The notes: a model not told the origin generated them from the letters alone. Shown: positions 48,541 to 62,544, numbered from the stretch's first letter. The stretch: DNA of 64,000 nucleotides from Saururus chinensis (GCA_035235625.1 CP141148.1:27281057-27345056), one strand, 5' to 3'. Program-made: numbers and translations.

Positions 48541-49504
48541 TGCGATGACCTGACTTTTTAACCGAAATTAAAAGTCAAAATCCCACAATGTTAAGTTTAA
48601 AAGGGGTCAAGATCAATCGTGTACTGACCAATAACTTTTTGATTAACTTAAATAATTACAAAAATTACAAAAATATAGCTATAATGTGCCCTAACAAAAA
48701 TTATCACAAATATACATAATTATAACATAAAAGAAACATGACAAAAACACGTCCAAAAGCATATATCTTCAAAGTTCTACAAAATATCTTCATTAAATTC
48801 ATTTCTTGAGCTCATGCTTGCAGTATTTGTCGGTGGGTGTGTACATCTATAATCAATAGGTAGAGTTAAATTTTACTAGCATGCTCTAACATAAAATATA
48901 ATTAAATATGCATAAAATATTATTCTAATAATTCATATAATTAATATTTGAAAGTCATTTTGAAAGAAATCAAAATATCATTGCCGACTTACACAAAATA
49001 CAAATGTAATTCATTTACGAAAATTGGATAAATCAGTCATTTACAAAATTTGATAAATTATTTATAAAATTGGGTAAATCAATCATTAACAAAATGATGT
49101 TGATACCGAAGCAACATACCCATGCTTGTAGGGCAAGATCAGAATGAAAAAGATCTTCCCACGATATGCTAATTCATGATTGCGTCATATGCCTCAATAG
49201 GCATGTATCCATGATTAATAGTTTTTGAGCTTTATACTAAATAAATATCATTCAAATCTTATTATTTAAATTATCTAATAATATTTAAAAGTCTCTATCA
49301 GAATAAAATCTCATTAAGAAGTGTAATACGATATTATTCTAGCATTTGTTTACCCCTAATGATACCTTTTTTTCAAAATAATATTTTATTTATAATACGA
49401 AAGGATTATGGAAATGTACAACCTAGTTGTAGCACGAAATTAGAAGTTATGATAACCTACTATTGTTTTTCATATTTTCAGGGAGTAGCAAAGGACAGAG
49501 CCTC

Positions 49505-49774
49505 CCCTTTTAAAAAGAACTTTCATTCTTTGGGGCCCAAAGGTGGAGGGTAAATCCTCTCCTTGCACCAGGACAATCTCTCCTTACGAGCTTAGAAGCA
49601 GCGGAAAAAGCCACCCATTGCCCTAAGATGATCTCTCCTTCCAAGCTCAGAAGCTGTAGGCATAGCCTCTCCTCATCGAGACTATTCTCTCTTTGCGTCT
49701 GAAGGGGCAGGTGAAACCTCCCCTTACCCTAAGATTTTCTCTCTCTTCATAACCTAGAGGTGGAGGGTAGAGTC
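49505..49774. repeat. Degenerate minisatellite (~65-75 bp) in LTR family C copy 2
   Basis: Loose repeats of a unit with AGGTGGAGGGTARAGTC, CTCCCCTTACCCTAAGAT and CTCTCCTTACGAGCTYAGAAG, about four copies, continuing after the inserted LTR at 57298. Copy 1 has related but shorter repeats at about 18930-19050. Confidence 0.6.
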
Positions 49775-50337
49775 TGTAAGATCCCTAAACTTGAACCGGT
49801 TTATTTTATTCTATTTAATTACTATTGTGTGGTTTAATGTCAATTGCAATCAACTTTGACTATTTTCAAAATTAAAGTGGTTAACAAAGGTTTTATCTTA
49901 AATTTTCTTCACATTCATGATTTTTAAGTTAATTTAAGTCATTTATATTTTTTTTGAAATTTTTTTGAATTTTTACTATTTTTTCAAAAAGTTAGGAGGC
50001 GGGACCTACCATGGGCCCCACGTGCAAATTTAGAGTTTTTAGCCCTAAATGAACATCAACCTAAGATAAAAAATAACTATTTCAAAAATTTTAGACTTCA
50101 ATTTGGGCTTAAATAAGCAAGATTTTTTATTTTTATTAGTAAATCCTATTTGTACCCCATTAATTAATTTGATTTACCCCACCCTTTACTATAAAAGGAA
50201 TAGCCCAAACACTTTCCCAATTGGGAAAGGGCTAAGACTAGGAGCTTAGGATCCTAATCCCTATTTTCTTAAAATAGAAAGGAGATTAAAGTATAGATTT
50301 GCTTGATATTTCATTAATCTCTTAGGGTTTTTCTTAA

Positions 50338-53300
50338 GGGGTCGTTTGGGTACGGAATCGTAAGAAAATTCCGACGATTCCATCATAATTCAACATTGAA
50401 TCGTTGAAATCTTGTTTGGGTAGTGAATCATAACGGAAACAAAAATTCCGTCAGAAACACGATTCAGTCGTGTTTCCGTTCGGAATCACTGAATCTCCTC
50501 ACGAGGAGATTCGGTCATTTTTGTAAAAACGCGTAAAATCGGAAACACGCGTTATCACATATTTCTAGCCTTTACCCCTCACTTCGATTCGGCCTGATCT
50601 TCCCTCTTCCAAACGTCTTCCCTCTTCCCGAACTCCACCCTGATATTCTAGTATGCCATCGTCAGCAAGCCGCAGTCCCCGGTAGCCATCCACCGCCCGC
50701 TTCCGCCATCTCCCTCTTCCCAAACTCCTTCCCTATCTTCGGCTAGCATCTACCCCGCCCAAACCCTCAATCCACTCGTCTGCCTCCCTATTCCCAAACT
50801 CCACCTTGATCATCCCTTTCGTAGTCCGATTCAGCCATTTGCCTTCAGCAATCCGCCGACCGCCGTCCGCTTCCGCCATCCACTTCTGGCGTATGCTTCC
50901 ACCATCTCCCTCTTCCCAAGCTAATTTCTGTCTTCAGCGAGCACCTACCCGGCAGAACTGCATCTCTCCCAATGCAACAGATCTACACGGTTTCGGTCAT
51001 CTCCAAATCGCTTCCGGTCCTCACTAGATCGCCCACAATTCCTTCAGGTCGTCTCTTCGGCATCTCAACCCGCGGCGCCATTCTGCCAAACAAAACATAT
51101 CGTGCCTCGATTTGATCTGCTTCCAAAACGGTAAAGCCATATGTTTTCCTTTTCTTCTCTTATAATTCGATTTTTCCTTTTCTTGATTGCTTAGTTTGGC
51201 CTTCGTATATGTTGAATAGGGTGATTCCCCCAAATCTCTATGCTATCTAAGAACCGAATTTTATTTTTACGATCTACATATGATTTGGATTCAAACAACC
51301 CTTTTTTTTTGTTCATTTCTTCATAAAAAACCCTTAGTGATCAACGTTTTCTTTTGTTTTGCCATCATATATGGCTGATTGTTATCAAATTCATGTTAAA
51401 CATGTTGCAAGATGTTTCTAATCGTGAATGGTTTGTGAATTTGTTGGGTGTAGTTCGATTTTCGGCAACTCATTGATTTGGCATCTTTGCTTTGGATGGT
51501 GAATGTCATCTGTTTGTTGGGTGTTTGTTCTGGTAGCTGGATTTGCAAGATAGGTGGATTTTTGTGCAGTGACCTGGCGAATTTGTTGTATGTTCTAAAA
51601 ATTGGTGGGTTTTTCAATATGTTCTTGTCATCTGGTTACCAGAGATCTAGATTGTCTCTGGTCGGGGGGTTTCTTTGTTATTTATCTGATGATTTTTTGA
51701 GATGATTGTTAGTCCTAATTTTGCCAAGAGATTCTCTATTTGTAGATGTTGGTTGAGTTTGTTGATCTGTTTCATTATTGGACCTCCCTCACCCTAACAA
51801 TCTACTAGGTAAAAGTTCAGGGCAAGGAAACTTTACTATAAAAAAATTGGCACAATTTGTAAATGATACTCACAATTACAGCTGGAGTGACACACAAGGA
51901 GAGCTATTATTGAAATGTATGCGTACACATTTGTACTATCCATATTAGTCTACTTAAGAATAAAAAGAAAACAAGTTAGGTAATCCAGCCAAACTAACCA
52001 AGAAACCATGTATAGAGTTTTTAAATTAGAAGTAGATAAGTGGTTACATAAGAGTCATAGTGTCTTACCATGGCTTTTTTTGAATAGTTGCTTCTGTAAG
52101 TGAAGGCGATGTTTGAGATCATAGCACTCATGAAACCAGTCCAGTTAAAAGAGAGTTCAGTCAAGGATGATGGTGTATAACTTATTTGATAATTGAACTT
52201 AAGGATGATGGTTTATAGTTGTATGTTATGAGAATGATATTTGTGTTCTGATATTCGTGTACCAATTAAAGGCTCTTGCGATTTTAAGCTGTATATCACA
52301 AGGGGATCTTCGTCGTGCCGTAACATACTTGCAAGTATGACTACTTTGGACATGAATCCCCTTTTATGGCTAATATCTGTTGTATTATAGTAAGGTTTTG
52401 TTATAGTTCATATTGCTTTTAGACTCCCCTTATATTTGATGCATACCAGTATGATTTGTTTACACTTTATAGTTCATTTTGTTATAGTCAGCTTCCAAAT
52501 GATAATAGAAGTTATATCCTGACGCAGAACACAATTTTTCTTTTTGAAATTTGCTATAATCCAGATGCTTACCTAATAACATTGTGTCTTTTTAAAAGTT
52601 GTTCAGAGAGATTCTACCTGCTTTCTATATGCCAGAAGAATTTTTTTTCCTGCTTTTGGTTTTTATTACTTGTTCTGGAAAAAATGAGACCTTCATTTTC
52701 TTCACTTTGTAAAGTTCTTTGAACTGTCAATATGATGAGCGCAATAATTTATAATATTTCAGGGTGCTACTCATTTGTTTAGGTCTTCAATTACTGCCAG
52801 TGATTTAATTAGCGTATCAGGGGTAAGTTTTTTTATACTGGTTGGTGTTCTTATAGTAGGACTCATGTAGCATTTTGGTAGCATACTTTTCCCGGCCAAT
52901 GAGTTTCATTTTGAAGTTTGAAGGAGTTTAAATTTCTTCACAAATTTGCAAAGTTGTACTTGTGATCTGTCATCCTGTTTACCCTATTAACCGAAATTTG
53001 TGGAGTTTATATGGACACCTATTTTGTAGACATAAATGGCATTCAAAGAGGAAAATTAAAATTAAAATCTCCTTTATCATTTTGAATGCGACTGATAGGA
53101 ATTAAGGTACTTCTCCTACTGCTTGTTGTATGTTCATCCTTCTTTTTTTGTTTGAAGCTGTATTTGTCCATCTTCCTGGTCACGTGGTTATCTCCTGCTC
53201 TTGTACCAAGTATCTAATGGTCTTGGACCTGCTACTGTTGCCATGCATGGGTACCAAAGAACTCTGATTGGATGATGACATTGATAGGATCGGAGTACTA

Positions 53301-54395
53301 AGAAGTTGGGAAAATGAAGATGAACATGTAATGAAGGATGAAGTTGAGGGGCAAGTTGAAACACCTGTAGGTCAAGATGACAGGGTAATGTCTACTTTTC
53401 GTGATGAACTTCGGGATGCCATTGGTCACCATTATCAATTACCTCCAATTGGTGCACAACGTGGCTGACATCGACGTTAGGTCAATTATATATTTTTCTC
53501 ATATTCTACTAATATTATTTTTTTTAATGAAATGTAACTTCTACATGATAATGATATGAAATAGTTTTTTATACCATCCTAAGTTTATTTTTAGTTATGG
53601 TTGTAAGTTATGAGAATAATGTTATGTGAGGCGGATGGGTGGTAATGTTATTTAAATTTGTTTTCAATTTGATGGATGTGTGTTATTGGATGTGTGATCC
53701 CAAGGTGAACACTCCAAAGTATCCATTTTCTATTAATGTGGTATTACATAATTTCATTTAAGAATAATATAAAGGTGTTACAGTATCGATACAGTACAGG
53801 CCAATACAGTTGATATATATCGATTATGTAAGGTGTATCACCGCCTATGTCATATCATATCGGTTTCAACTGATATAGGTAAGTACGGCTGATAGGCACT
53901 TGTATAGGCCGGTATGTACTTCCATGGGCCCATCAAGTTATAAAAGACTCCTTAAGGAGGAGTATAAGGCCCCTTGTACGTCTACAATCAATTTAGCGAA
54001 ATAAAAAATCTTTTTAGGGTGATCTTAAAGCATTTGGTAGGGCCCAAAATCGAATACATTGGGCCGGGCATATTATTTGTGTTGCACACTAACCACATAT
54101 AATACCTAAACCAAGGTTATATTTGTAATTTTTTCATAAGTTCAACGATTCCAAAAAATACACAAATTCCATACCCAAACATGATTCTATCAAAATAATT
54201 CCATTTAAAGGGTATATTTGTCAATTTACCTTAAATTCTAAAGAATCTAACCTTAAACACAATTTTCTATCCAAACACAATTCCATATTAAAAATTCTAT
54301 ACCCAAATGAAATTCCGATTCTATATTGAATCAGTGGAATTAATTCCAAAAAATTCTAATTCGCTACCGAATTGATTCTGTACCCAAACAACCCC
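50338..54395. mobile_element. PIF/Harbinger-type DNA transposon, non-autonomous or decayed
   Basis: Ends are inverted repeats: GGGGTCGTTTGGGTACGGAA at the left, and reverse complement GGGGTTGTTTGGGTACAGAA at the right (about 20 of 22 positions identical). The 3-bp duplication TAA (50335-50337 and 54396-54398) is diagnostic for PIF/Harbinger. The left 700 bp resemble a GC-rich leader, but no intact transposase or MYB-like protein is present. LTR copy A shows the empty site. A further small repeat with GTATCGATACAGTAC-type words is nested at about 53775-53960. Confidence 0.88.
53265..53468 (+). pseudogene. Possible Harbinger transposase C-terminal remnant
   Basis: A short frame inside the Harbinger element has an acidic stretch (DDDIDRIG ... 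ENEDEH) and then STFRDELRDAIGHHYQ. It resembles the acidic tail plus WRDxLAxxMW-like end of plant PIF/Harbinger transposases, though the tryptophan is missing. No upstream catalytic DDE part is found. This is pattern resemblance only. Confidence 0.3.
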
Positions 54396-57300
54396 TAAAT
54401 CTTTCAAATCATTTCCTTTGTTTTGGATTAATCTCGATTTCTACTCAAAAACTACTAATTTGGGTTTCTATTTCAAAACCTAATGATGAAAATTTCGTTT
54501 TTGAGTCTCTTGAACCCTAGATCTACTAGTTCTTGAATGATTTAGGTGTTTTAAATCGGATTTATGAAAGTATTAATAAAAATCATATGTTGGGTAGGAT
54601 TTAAGGGTGTTGGAGGAGCTATTTTGAGTGAGAAAGCTGGTTGCATGTGAGTGTTTTCATCTTCAACATGGTTGTGATTTCAAATTCTTGTTTTGATAAA
54701 GTTTGAAGTGGGTTCCATGGTTATGAGCTTTAATGGTGATTTGAGAAAGGTTTAATCTTTGATGAGATTTCTTAGGGTTTTTATTTAGTAATGGCTAGAT
54801 TTGATGTTCTCTAAGTATGGATTGGATTATCAAGGTGTTTGGGAGTGTGATTTAGTAGTTTAAGATTTGTATGTAAGGTTTCGGTTTTGATTTCGAAGTG
54901 AGGAAGACGAACCAAGGATTGCCGTTATAGTGATCGAACGGCCTGATAGCCAATCAAACGGCCAGGCGTTCGAACGGCCATGCATTCGAACGACCATGAG
55001 TTCAATTGGCCCTGCATGGTGTTCGAACGCCAGCACTGCAGTTCGGCCAATTTTGTATATTTTGCTCATTTTAGTGTTTTTACTGTTGAGTATCATTTCT
55101 TATGACTTTGATGAGTAATATATAATATGATAAGCTACTGGAAGGGTATATATTGATGTTGAAGGCCATGATGAATACTTATGTGTTAAGTGGGTTTTAT
55201 GTATTCGGTTGAGCATGTTATAAATTCTTGAATTAAATCCATGATATTGTGATTCATTATATTTTAGTTTGATTCCAAAAAAACTTATTGCATGAGAACG
55301 GAATTAGATGCCTTCATATATCATGATTAAATTGTGGGTGAATGATGGTGTCATGTCTAGCTTCAAATGTGGTATGAATATGCTTATCCAAGTTTAGCTT
55401 GAGGTTGCATTTGATTTGAATGATGTTTTTCGATGGTTTTCACCCATGATTTTAGTAAGAACCATGATTAAATGTTAATGAGCATGTGTGTGGTATGATG
55501 ATGGGATACTTACAAAACATGTCTATATGCTTAGAATTAAATGTTTCTACCATGTGCACACACACACACACACGTGGGGGATGATTATGATGATACTTGA
55601 CATTATGATTATGAATGATGCATGAGGGGCTAATGGGAGCATGTATCATGAATTAGGATTCATGTATGGATTGCCCATGTATGTACCATGTTGCATACAT
55701 CATGAAACAAATTTCCAATTTTGACTTTATCAAGATTAGCCGTGGTTGATCTAATTGGATGCAATGATGTGAGATTGCGTACCGGATTAATCAATCGTTG
55801 GCTTATCGGAAATTGATTGGTCTGAAAGGACATGATTTCGATTTGAGTTCCTGTGTTGAACATGGATACTCCCCGGGTTGAGTCAATCTGAGTTGATGTT
55901 GAGTTGAGTTGAGTTGAATGGAGATGAGTTGTGTACTCGTCTTGCAGTTGAAATTTCTTGAGATAGTCATATGGACCCTAAGAATCCAGAATGGTACTCC
56001 TTCGTGCATCGGCTACCATGTATTCAAGGTTCCTTGTGTGGGAATTTGGACTCTTCCCGCCACAAGAGATGTCCAGGGTGAACACTGCTCTAGGTTCTCT
56101 GTGTGAGATTCAGATGTTCTTGGCCAGGACTATCCTGAGCGAGCAGACTTAGGAGCTAATTACCCCCAAACACTATAGGATTCCTTTGTAGAAATTGGAT
56201 TATGTCCAACCTTTATGGCATGATTGTATTTATCCTAATGATGGAGGCATTCACCATTTGTTGATGATGCATGTGTATGAGATAAAATTATGCCCAGGTT
56301 ACACAGGTTGCGTAGGGATAATTAAGATTATGTGACACATGTGAATATGATTTATTATGCATGGTTTAGTATCATGTGATTGAGACTCTTATCGTGCAAG
56401 GTGAATGATCTATGGATGAATGATATGAATATGCATTATGTGATTACATGTTAGAGGTACGTGTTATGCAGGTTGAATGTTATGAAGGAGAATGATTTAT
56501 TATATATGATCTGAATGTATGTTAGAAACATTGCTCATGCATGTTATATATGATGTTTATACATGATGTGATTGAGTAAGAATCACTTATTATGCAGGAT
56601 GGATATTATACCATAACGTGATTATTCATGCCATGATTATTATGTATCAAATATTTGTATGCAGGATGATTACTCATTGGTAAATAGGGGTATGGTAAGG
56701 GAAATTAATCAGAAATGAGGATATTATTAGAAATGGCGATCTGAATTACTATATTGATGTGTCATGGTTATTTTTTGATTAACGTTATCGTAATTCAAAC
56801 CTTACTGAGTTTTACTCACCTTTCTTTTTGTGTTTTATTTTGGGGCTGCTTGGTGTGACACATGCAGTTAATTGAGATTCCCTGTATGGGGACGATTGGG
56901 ATATGTATGGGATTAGGCGTGGATGCCTTTGGATGTTATTATGTCTTCTGATTTATGCTATTATGATTATAGAACACTTTGTGTGGATGATTATGTTTCA
57001 GACTCGTGTGTATCTTATGCTTTTAGACTTGTCTAAGTTTTTTTGATTCGAGCCCTATGTTTAGGCTTAGCATATTAAACATGTGGTTTAAGTTGGAGGA
57101 TTTATTTCAGAGATGTTATCTTCTTTTATTTTACCTTATTTCTCTTGCTCAAAGGACTAAAGGTGCGCGACTCTATATTTGTTAATCACCCTCTAGAGGG
57201 GTTAAGACTTCCACAATACAATTTAGTTGCTCCCGTGTACTTCGGCTGGCCCCTGGACTAGAGTTGGCTCGAGTCGGGCGGGCGCTGGGGCATTACAGAG

Positions 57301-57829
57301 TCTCCCCTTACCCCATAATGTTTCCCCCCTTTAGAAGGGTTATATCATGAAATAGACCCTCTCATGATATAGAGCACCATCGATTTAGCTAAGTTCATCT
57401 TTTAAACAGTTTAAATGGAGTAAGAAACCACTCCAAAAAGAGAATAAAAAGTTTGAAGACGATAAAACCCATAGGAAAGGAAATTGGTGAAAAAACGTAG
57501 GAGACTTGCCCTCTTTTCATATTATTTTTCTTCTTTCTTTATTTTTTAAAATTTGAAGTAAAATATGTTTTAAAAAATCAAAGAGTCATAATTCTCTACC
57601 CCGAACTTTGATTCAAACATTTTTGGTACTATTAGACTTGTATCGACGACAAGCCCTGTAAAACAAGACAATGCAAAACTAGGTTATCTCATAAATTTAA
57701 AGTGAAGTCCACCTATGATACACTTCTTGAGGCCATAGCCTACGATCCCAATATTTGATTTACGAAGTTCTTATGATCGATAAGTTCATCTCTCATAGCC
57801 TTATCAAATATCTTAAAGTTCCTTTGAAA

Positions 57830-58450
57830 AATCGAGCATAAAATAATTCAAATTTAAGAAAACTATTTATAAGCCCAAAACTAGCTAATGGGTCCAATTC
57901 TATTTTTTAAAAATTTTGAAAAATTTGAGTTGTTAAACAAATTTTTTTAATACTATTAACTTTTAGGTCCGTAAGGAAGAAACATCAAAATTAAAACATT
58001 TTATAAGAACAAAATCAATTTTTTAAAGAAAGACCCTTTTTGATGAACAATTAAAATATTTTAACTTTATTGTTCAAATGTTTTGATAACAATACTAAAA
58101 TCAAACAATTCAAAAAGTTTTGACAGAAAATTTTAATGCATCAGTCCAAAATTTGTCACCCTAACTATTTAAATGATTTGAAAAAAGTTCAAAAAATTTT
58201 ATATTCATCTATAAAAATATTTATATACTAAGACCATAATAAAAAAATTTCCCCAAAACTTACTTGCCCAAGATGTACAATGGCCATTTCCCATAGCTAA
58301 TTTTCTGGGCGCAACTTTTGATTCTTTTTCTATTTCCTTTGATTCAAAAGAGATGATAAAGTAGATAAATAATACAACTGAGGACGTTTTGACGAGGTGA
58401 TGAAGTCAGAAGATAGGATGGGCACTAGAGGACATGAAGAGGTGATGGAC
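57830..58450. repeat. Family D repeat, copy 1
   Basis: Collinear in direct orientation with 62545-63120: both have ATTCAAATTTAARAAAAC, AAGGAAGAAAYATCAAAATT, TTATAAGAACAAAAT, CTGGGCGCAACTYTYGATTC and AGGAGATGATAAA. The left end is joined to truncated LTR family C. No coding. Confidence 0.75.
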
Positions 58451-58503
58451 GATGACCGGAGGACATAGAGGGGTGATAGGCGATGATGTAGATGAGGAAA
58501 CAC

Positions 58504-61500
58504 TGCGTAACGTCCAAGAATTTTCTAAATTTTTGTAGTTGGTCGCGTTGAATATAGTGTGTAGACCCCTCATCTTTCTTGGCATTATAACTTCCCAATA
58601 GATGAAATTTATATATGAAACATATGTAGATGGAAAGTAGACATAAATAGTTTCAAAATGCCACCCCAAGAATACGTAAATCGGAGTTGGATGAGGGAGA
58701 CATCATTGTTCAAAGTTGAACATTTTGCACAAGTCTCTTTACCTGAATTAGATGTGCATTTGGGCTATTGATAACACTCTCTACTCGCCCGATTAATTAG
58801 GGTGATATAAATTATTAAAATATATAACCCAATTAGGGAGTCTGGGTGTATTTGGCCCAACTGCTAAGGGAATTAGGAATACTAATCCCCATGATTATAA
58901 AAAATGTGAATTAGAGCTTATTTGAAGGGAGGTTTTAGGGGTGGGTGAGAGAGGAGTCACCAATGGATTTTCCTGTGAGTATGGTCGGCAATGGAGGCTG
59001 GGGAGGAGTGAGCGTAAAGACCGGTGTTTGACAAGGTAACATCACCTATCCTGTAGAGTAATTATATGCTTAAGATATTCATTTTTGTTTATTATATTTT
59101 GTTTTAGAATTATTTTAACATGTAAAAATCCCAATTTTGGGGAGGGTCTTGCCTTCTGCAGGACAGTGATTGTTCGACGGTGTGCGGATCAGAAGCCCAA
59201 TATAACCACGACAAGGACTGGTTCACTGGCCTTGCAACAACGGCTTAGCTCATTCATATCTTGGCCATGCCTATGACGACATTGTTAGGCCTAGGATGCC
59301 TAGTTTGGTCTACATAGGGTCTAGCTGGCTTAAATCGATGATGTTCAGGGAGGTAGTGGATTGGCATTGGTCAGTGGGACAATCGTCCTCTTGGATCATT
59401 TCGTGGTCGGAGGCTCGTGTTAGCCAGATTTTTTGGTAGCAGGGCTCTATTCTAAGAGAAGAACTGAGAGAAGAGAGCACGATGAGGGAGGGTGGTAGCA
59501 CAATGGGCCTTACTGCCCACCCAGCACCTGCCGAGCCACCCATGGCTTGTGGTTGAGCATTCTTGGGTAGAAAAGGCATGACAAGGCTCTTCCAAAGGCA
59601 GTGCTTTCGCCATGGTTTTTTCTAGAAAACTTATGCAAAGAAGATGACTTTTGGACATTGTATTTAATTCTCAGTTTGGTCCAACAAAAAAAAGATGGCA
59701 CTGAATCAAGTATGATTCAAGAGGGTATAAATGTCCAACAAATAAAAAAATTAACAATAGACCTTGAGAAGGGTTTGAGTGTCCTGACTAAGTTTTAGAC
59801 TAGGAAAATATTCCAGAGTCAATAAAATGATTATTTTACCCTTGTAAATAAATCGTAATGTGATATTCAATTTCCTTACTTAGGGGCTTCTACGTAGGGG
59901 TCTATGAATGAATTTAAAAATTTAAAAAAATATCAATAATAGATATATGTGTACCCTAAACATAGACCAATTCATATGGTGAGAAAAAAATCCCAATAAA
60001 TGGGTAATAAACCATTTTATCCCTAGGGTTATGGTTGAACTGTTAAACGAATGAGGTTAGTTTAAGGGGTTCACAACCCCGTTAAATGGCAGCTAAATTA
60101 CCCTGGGTCCATGACGTCAAGGAATACCCTTGAGCTCAGTTATGGAATTATTATAGTTTTGGAAATCCCTGGACAAAATAATAGAAATACCCCTATAAGC
60201 AGCACATTTGTGTGAATGGAAGCGTGCATCAATTTGAGAGTGGAGCCTTTGGAGAGGTCAATGACTTAAAATCAATGAAATGAGAGTAAGATGGCCTGAA
60301 TGACCAAAGGAGAGGACTGTACCTTATATGGGAGGATTACCTCAATGCCCTTAGGGCAATCTACCCCATTTTTACTGAAATGGATACCCTAGCCAAATGT
60401 GAGTTGGGGCACCCTAAAATAATAATAAAAGTCTTTAAATGGAAGAGGTGTGGCAAGTAGGTGATACGAAGACTTTTACAAGTCACAATGTTACGGGAAA
60501 CAAGGGGAAGAACCTTAATTCCCAGGGTTTAAGGTAATGTATTATACATTTCTGTAATGCAGTATATCGATCTACTAGGGTAGTATATACTTGAGTTGCA
60601 TAATAAGTAGGAGTTATTTATATTATTAGGCTTGAATTTGTCTAGCCTAAGCCTGCAAATAAGTACAATGAGCCTTCGTTTATTATTCATGAGCTTGAAT
60701 CCTATTAGTAATGTCTATTAAGACTTGTGCGAACCATGTTATTTATCTTTACTTGCTCTAATGCATGCTTTTGATGTTGATGTGTTAGTAGTATAATGGT
60801 AACTTGAGATTAATAAAGATTAATCAAGAGAGATTAATTGACTTTGGATGAGGGGAAAACACCTAATCAAGATAAAGACTAAAATACCTTCAATAGGGTT
60901 TTAGACTGGTTCATAGAGTGAACATGACCCTGACATATAAACTTACCTTGATTAATCAATAAAGGGTAATTATGGGAGTTTACCCTAGTCTTTTGGGGAT
61001 TAATAGGGTTTGGGTTGAGCTCTAAGTCACAACTCATTGGATGAGTTGTTCATTAGGCTGATTCATAGTGCAAAGAGGACCCAATGATTTGGAAAAATAG
61101 CTAACTGGATAAAATTGATCGAGTATAAGTTTTGAGTGTTGGGGAGTCGATGGTCATAAAGACCTTAAGTTTTTATGGGTTACATTGTTTATATCATTGT
61201 AGACATTTCTCTAAGAGTTGATGAGAGTAGAGATTGTAATACTTGAATACTTTCTTCATAACCATGACGGTTTGGGTATTGGCCAAAGAGGTCTTTAACA
61301 CGAGTTTTTTGCAGGTTTTCACAAGACCATATAACTTGCATGAGCATTATAAAAGTATTGTGTTTCTCATCAATTTGTGTGTATGAGTATAGTTAGGATC
61401 TATGTCTCCAAATCATGGCAAGCTCATGAGGGCCCTAAGGATTTGGGCCAAGTTGTTACTTAAGCAGTTTTACTTTAATATTAGAATTGGGTATTAGAGG

Positions 61501-62407
61501 ACTTCTTTGAGAGTCAAGTCATCTCTCGATTTATATATATTTATATTATACTCCTATTTCTTTACACTGCGATTGTAGTGTACTAACCTTTATCAAGAGA
61601 GTTGAGTCACAATAATGAAGGGTTGATACATACTTACATTATATTCTTATTTTAGTTGACATAGGAGGTGTCTTACTATTCAAGGGATTAAACAAGGTTA
61701 TTAATTATTAAATGCGGGTTGTGAGGGTTAATGACATTGTTTGTTATGGATTATTAATTAGAACAAGTGGAATAATTAAAGAACTTGTATAAAATATAGA
61801 TTATTTAAAAACACTTAAATATTGTATATTTGTATAGATGATGTTATGCTTCATGAGTTGGTGTTAGTTACTAGGCAAAACTATGTCTGGATCTGCGATC
61901 TTGCTGAAATAATATTGGAATTGTTATCCAACAAGTACATAGGCAATTAACATTTGATGATGTTAGCCCAATTTGAAAAATAATAATTAATCTTTTTGTT
62001 CTCTTAGAAACTCTTCTCCTGATGGTGGAGAGGTTTCGTAGTTGTTGGTTGTTTGGTTTAGTTGGTTGTAAGTTCTTTAGGTGAGGACTAGTGAGATATG
62101 TACTTATAAGTATTATATGTAGTTTCTTGTTTCTACAATTATGGTATGTAATTATATATTTGACGTGAAAGCTAACTTAGTTATTTATTTTCAGAATGAT
62201 GGCAGACTTATACTTAGATGAATATATATCTTTATTTAGATTTTATGATATATAATAATATTATATATTTTGATATTTGTATTTGTGAACCCTAGTTATC
62301 ATGATTTGCATATTTGATCGAATGACTTATTTTGCATTAAGAAAAAAATCTTTGGGACTTACTATTCATGCTATTTAAAGAGAGCTTTAAGAATCGGGGT
62401 TGTGACA
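58504..62407 (+). mobile_element. Solo LTR-like unit, family E, copy 2
   Basis: Starts TGCGTAACGTCCAAGAATTTTC and ends AATCGGGGTTGTGACA, about 3.9 kb. It is homologous in opposite orientation to 9791-16470 over its whole length. For example, the stretch around 60000-60130 (GTTAAACGAATGAGGTTAG, GACGTCAAGGAATACCCTTG) matches the reverse complement of 14570-14670. It lacks the hAT-like insertion and so provides the empty site near 60850. The 5-bp flanks AACAC and CACCA do not match, so a target duplication is not evident. No retrotransposon proteins. Confidence 0.75.
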
Positions 62408-62544
62408 CACCATGAGTAGGGAGAATTATGAACATGCTACATTTACTATACGTAGTGGCGGACTTACATTGGATCAACGGGGAGCCATGCACCCCCTCCC
62501 CCCTTCTTTATGTTTTCTAAAGTTTATTATAGTCTCTTGTTTGA

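Larger units (their letters stand above)
49775..57297 (+). mobile_element. Solo LTR-like unit, family A/B, copy B, interrupted by a Harbinger element
   Basis: Starts TGTAAGATCCCTAAACTTG and ends GCTGGGGCATTACA, with an exact 5-bp duplication GAGTC (49770-49774 and 57298-57302). Without the nested 4058-bp element and its 3-bp duplication it is about 3.46 kb, matching copy A (3.38 kb). No retrotransposon proteins are encoded. A (CA)n run lies at about 55557-55574. Confidence 0.87.
48541..57830 (+). mobile_element. LTR-like unit, family C, copy 2, interrupted by solo LTR B
   Basis: Begins TGCGATGACCTGACTTTT, aligned with TGTAATGCCCCGTATACA of copy 1 at 18051. The left part to 49774 and the right part from 57298 are collinear with copy 1, which is continuous through the junction (near 19021-19040). 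The right end is lost where family D repeat sequence begins at about 57830. Within it sit solo LTR B and, inside that, a Harbinger element. Confidence 0.68.
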
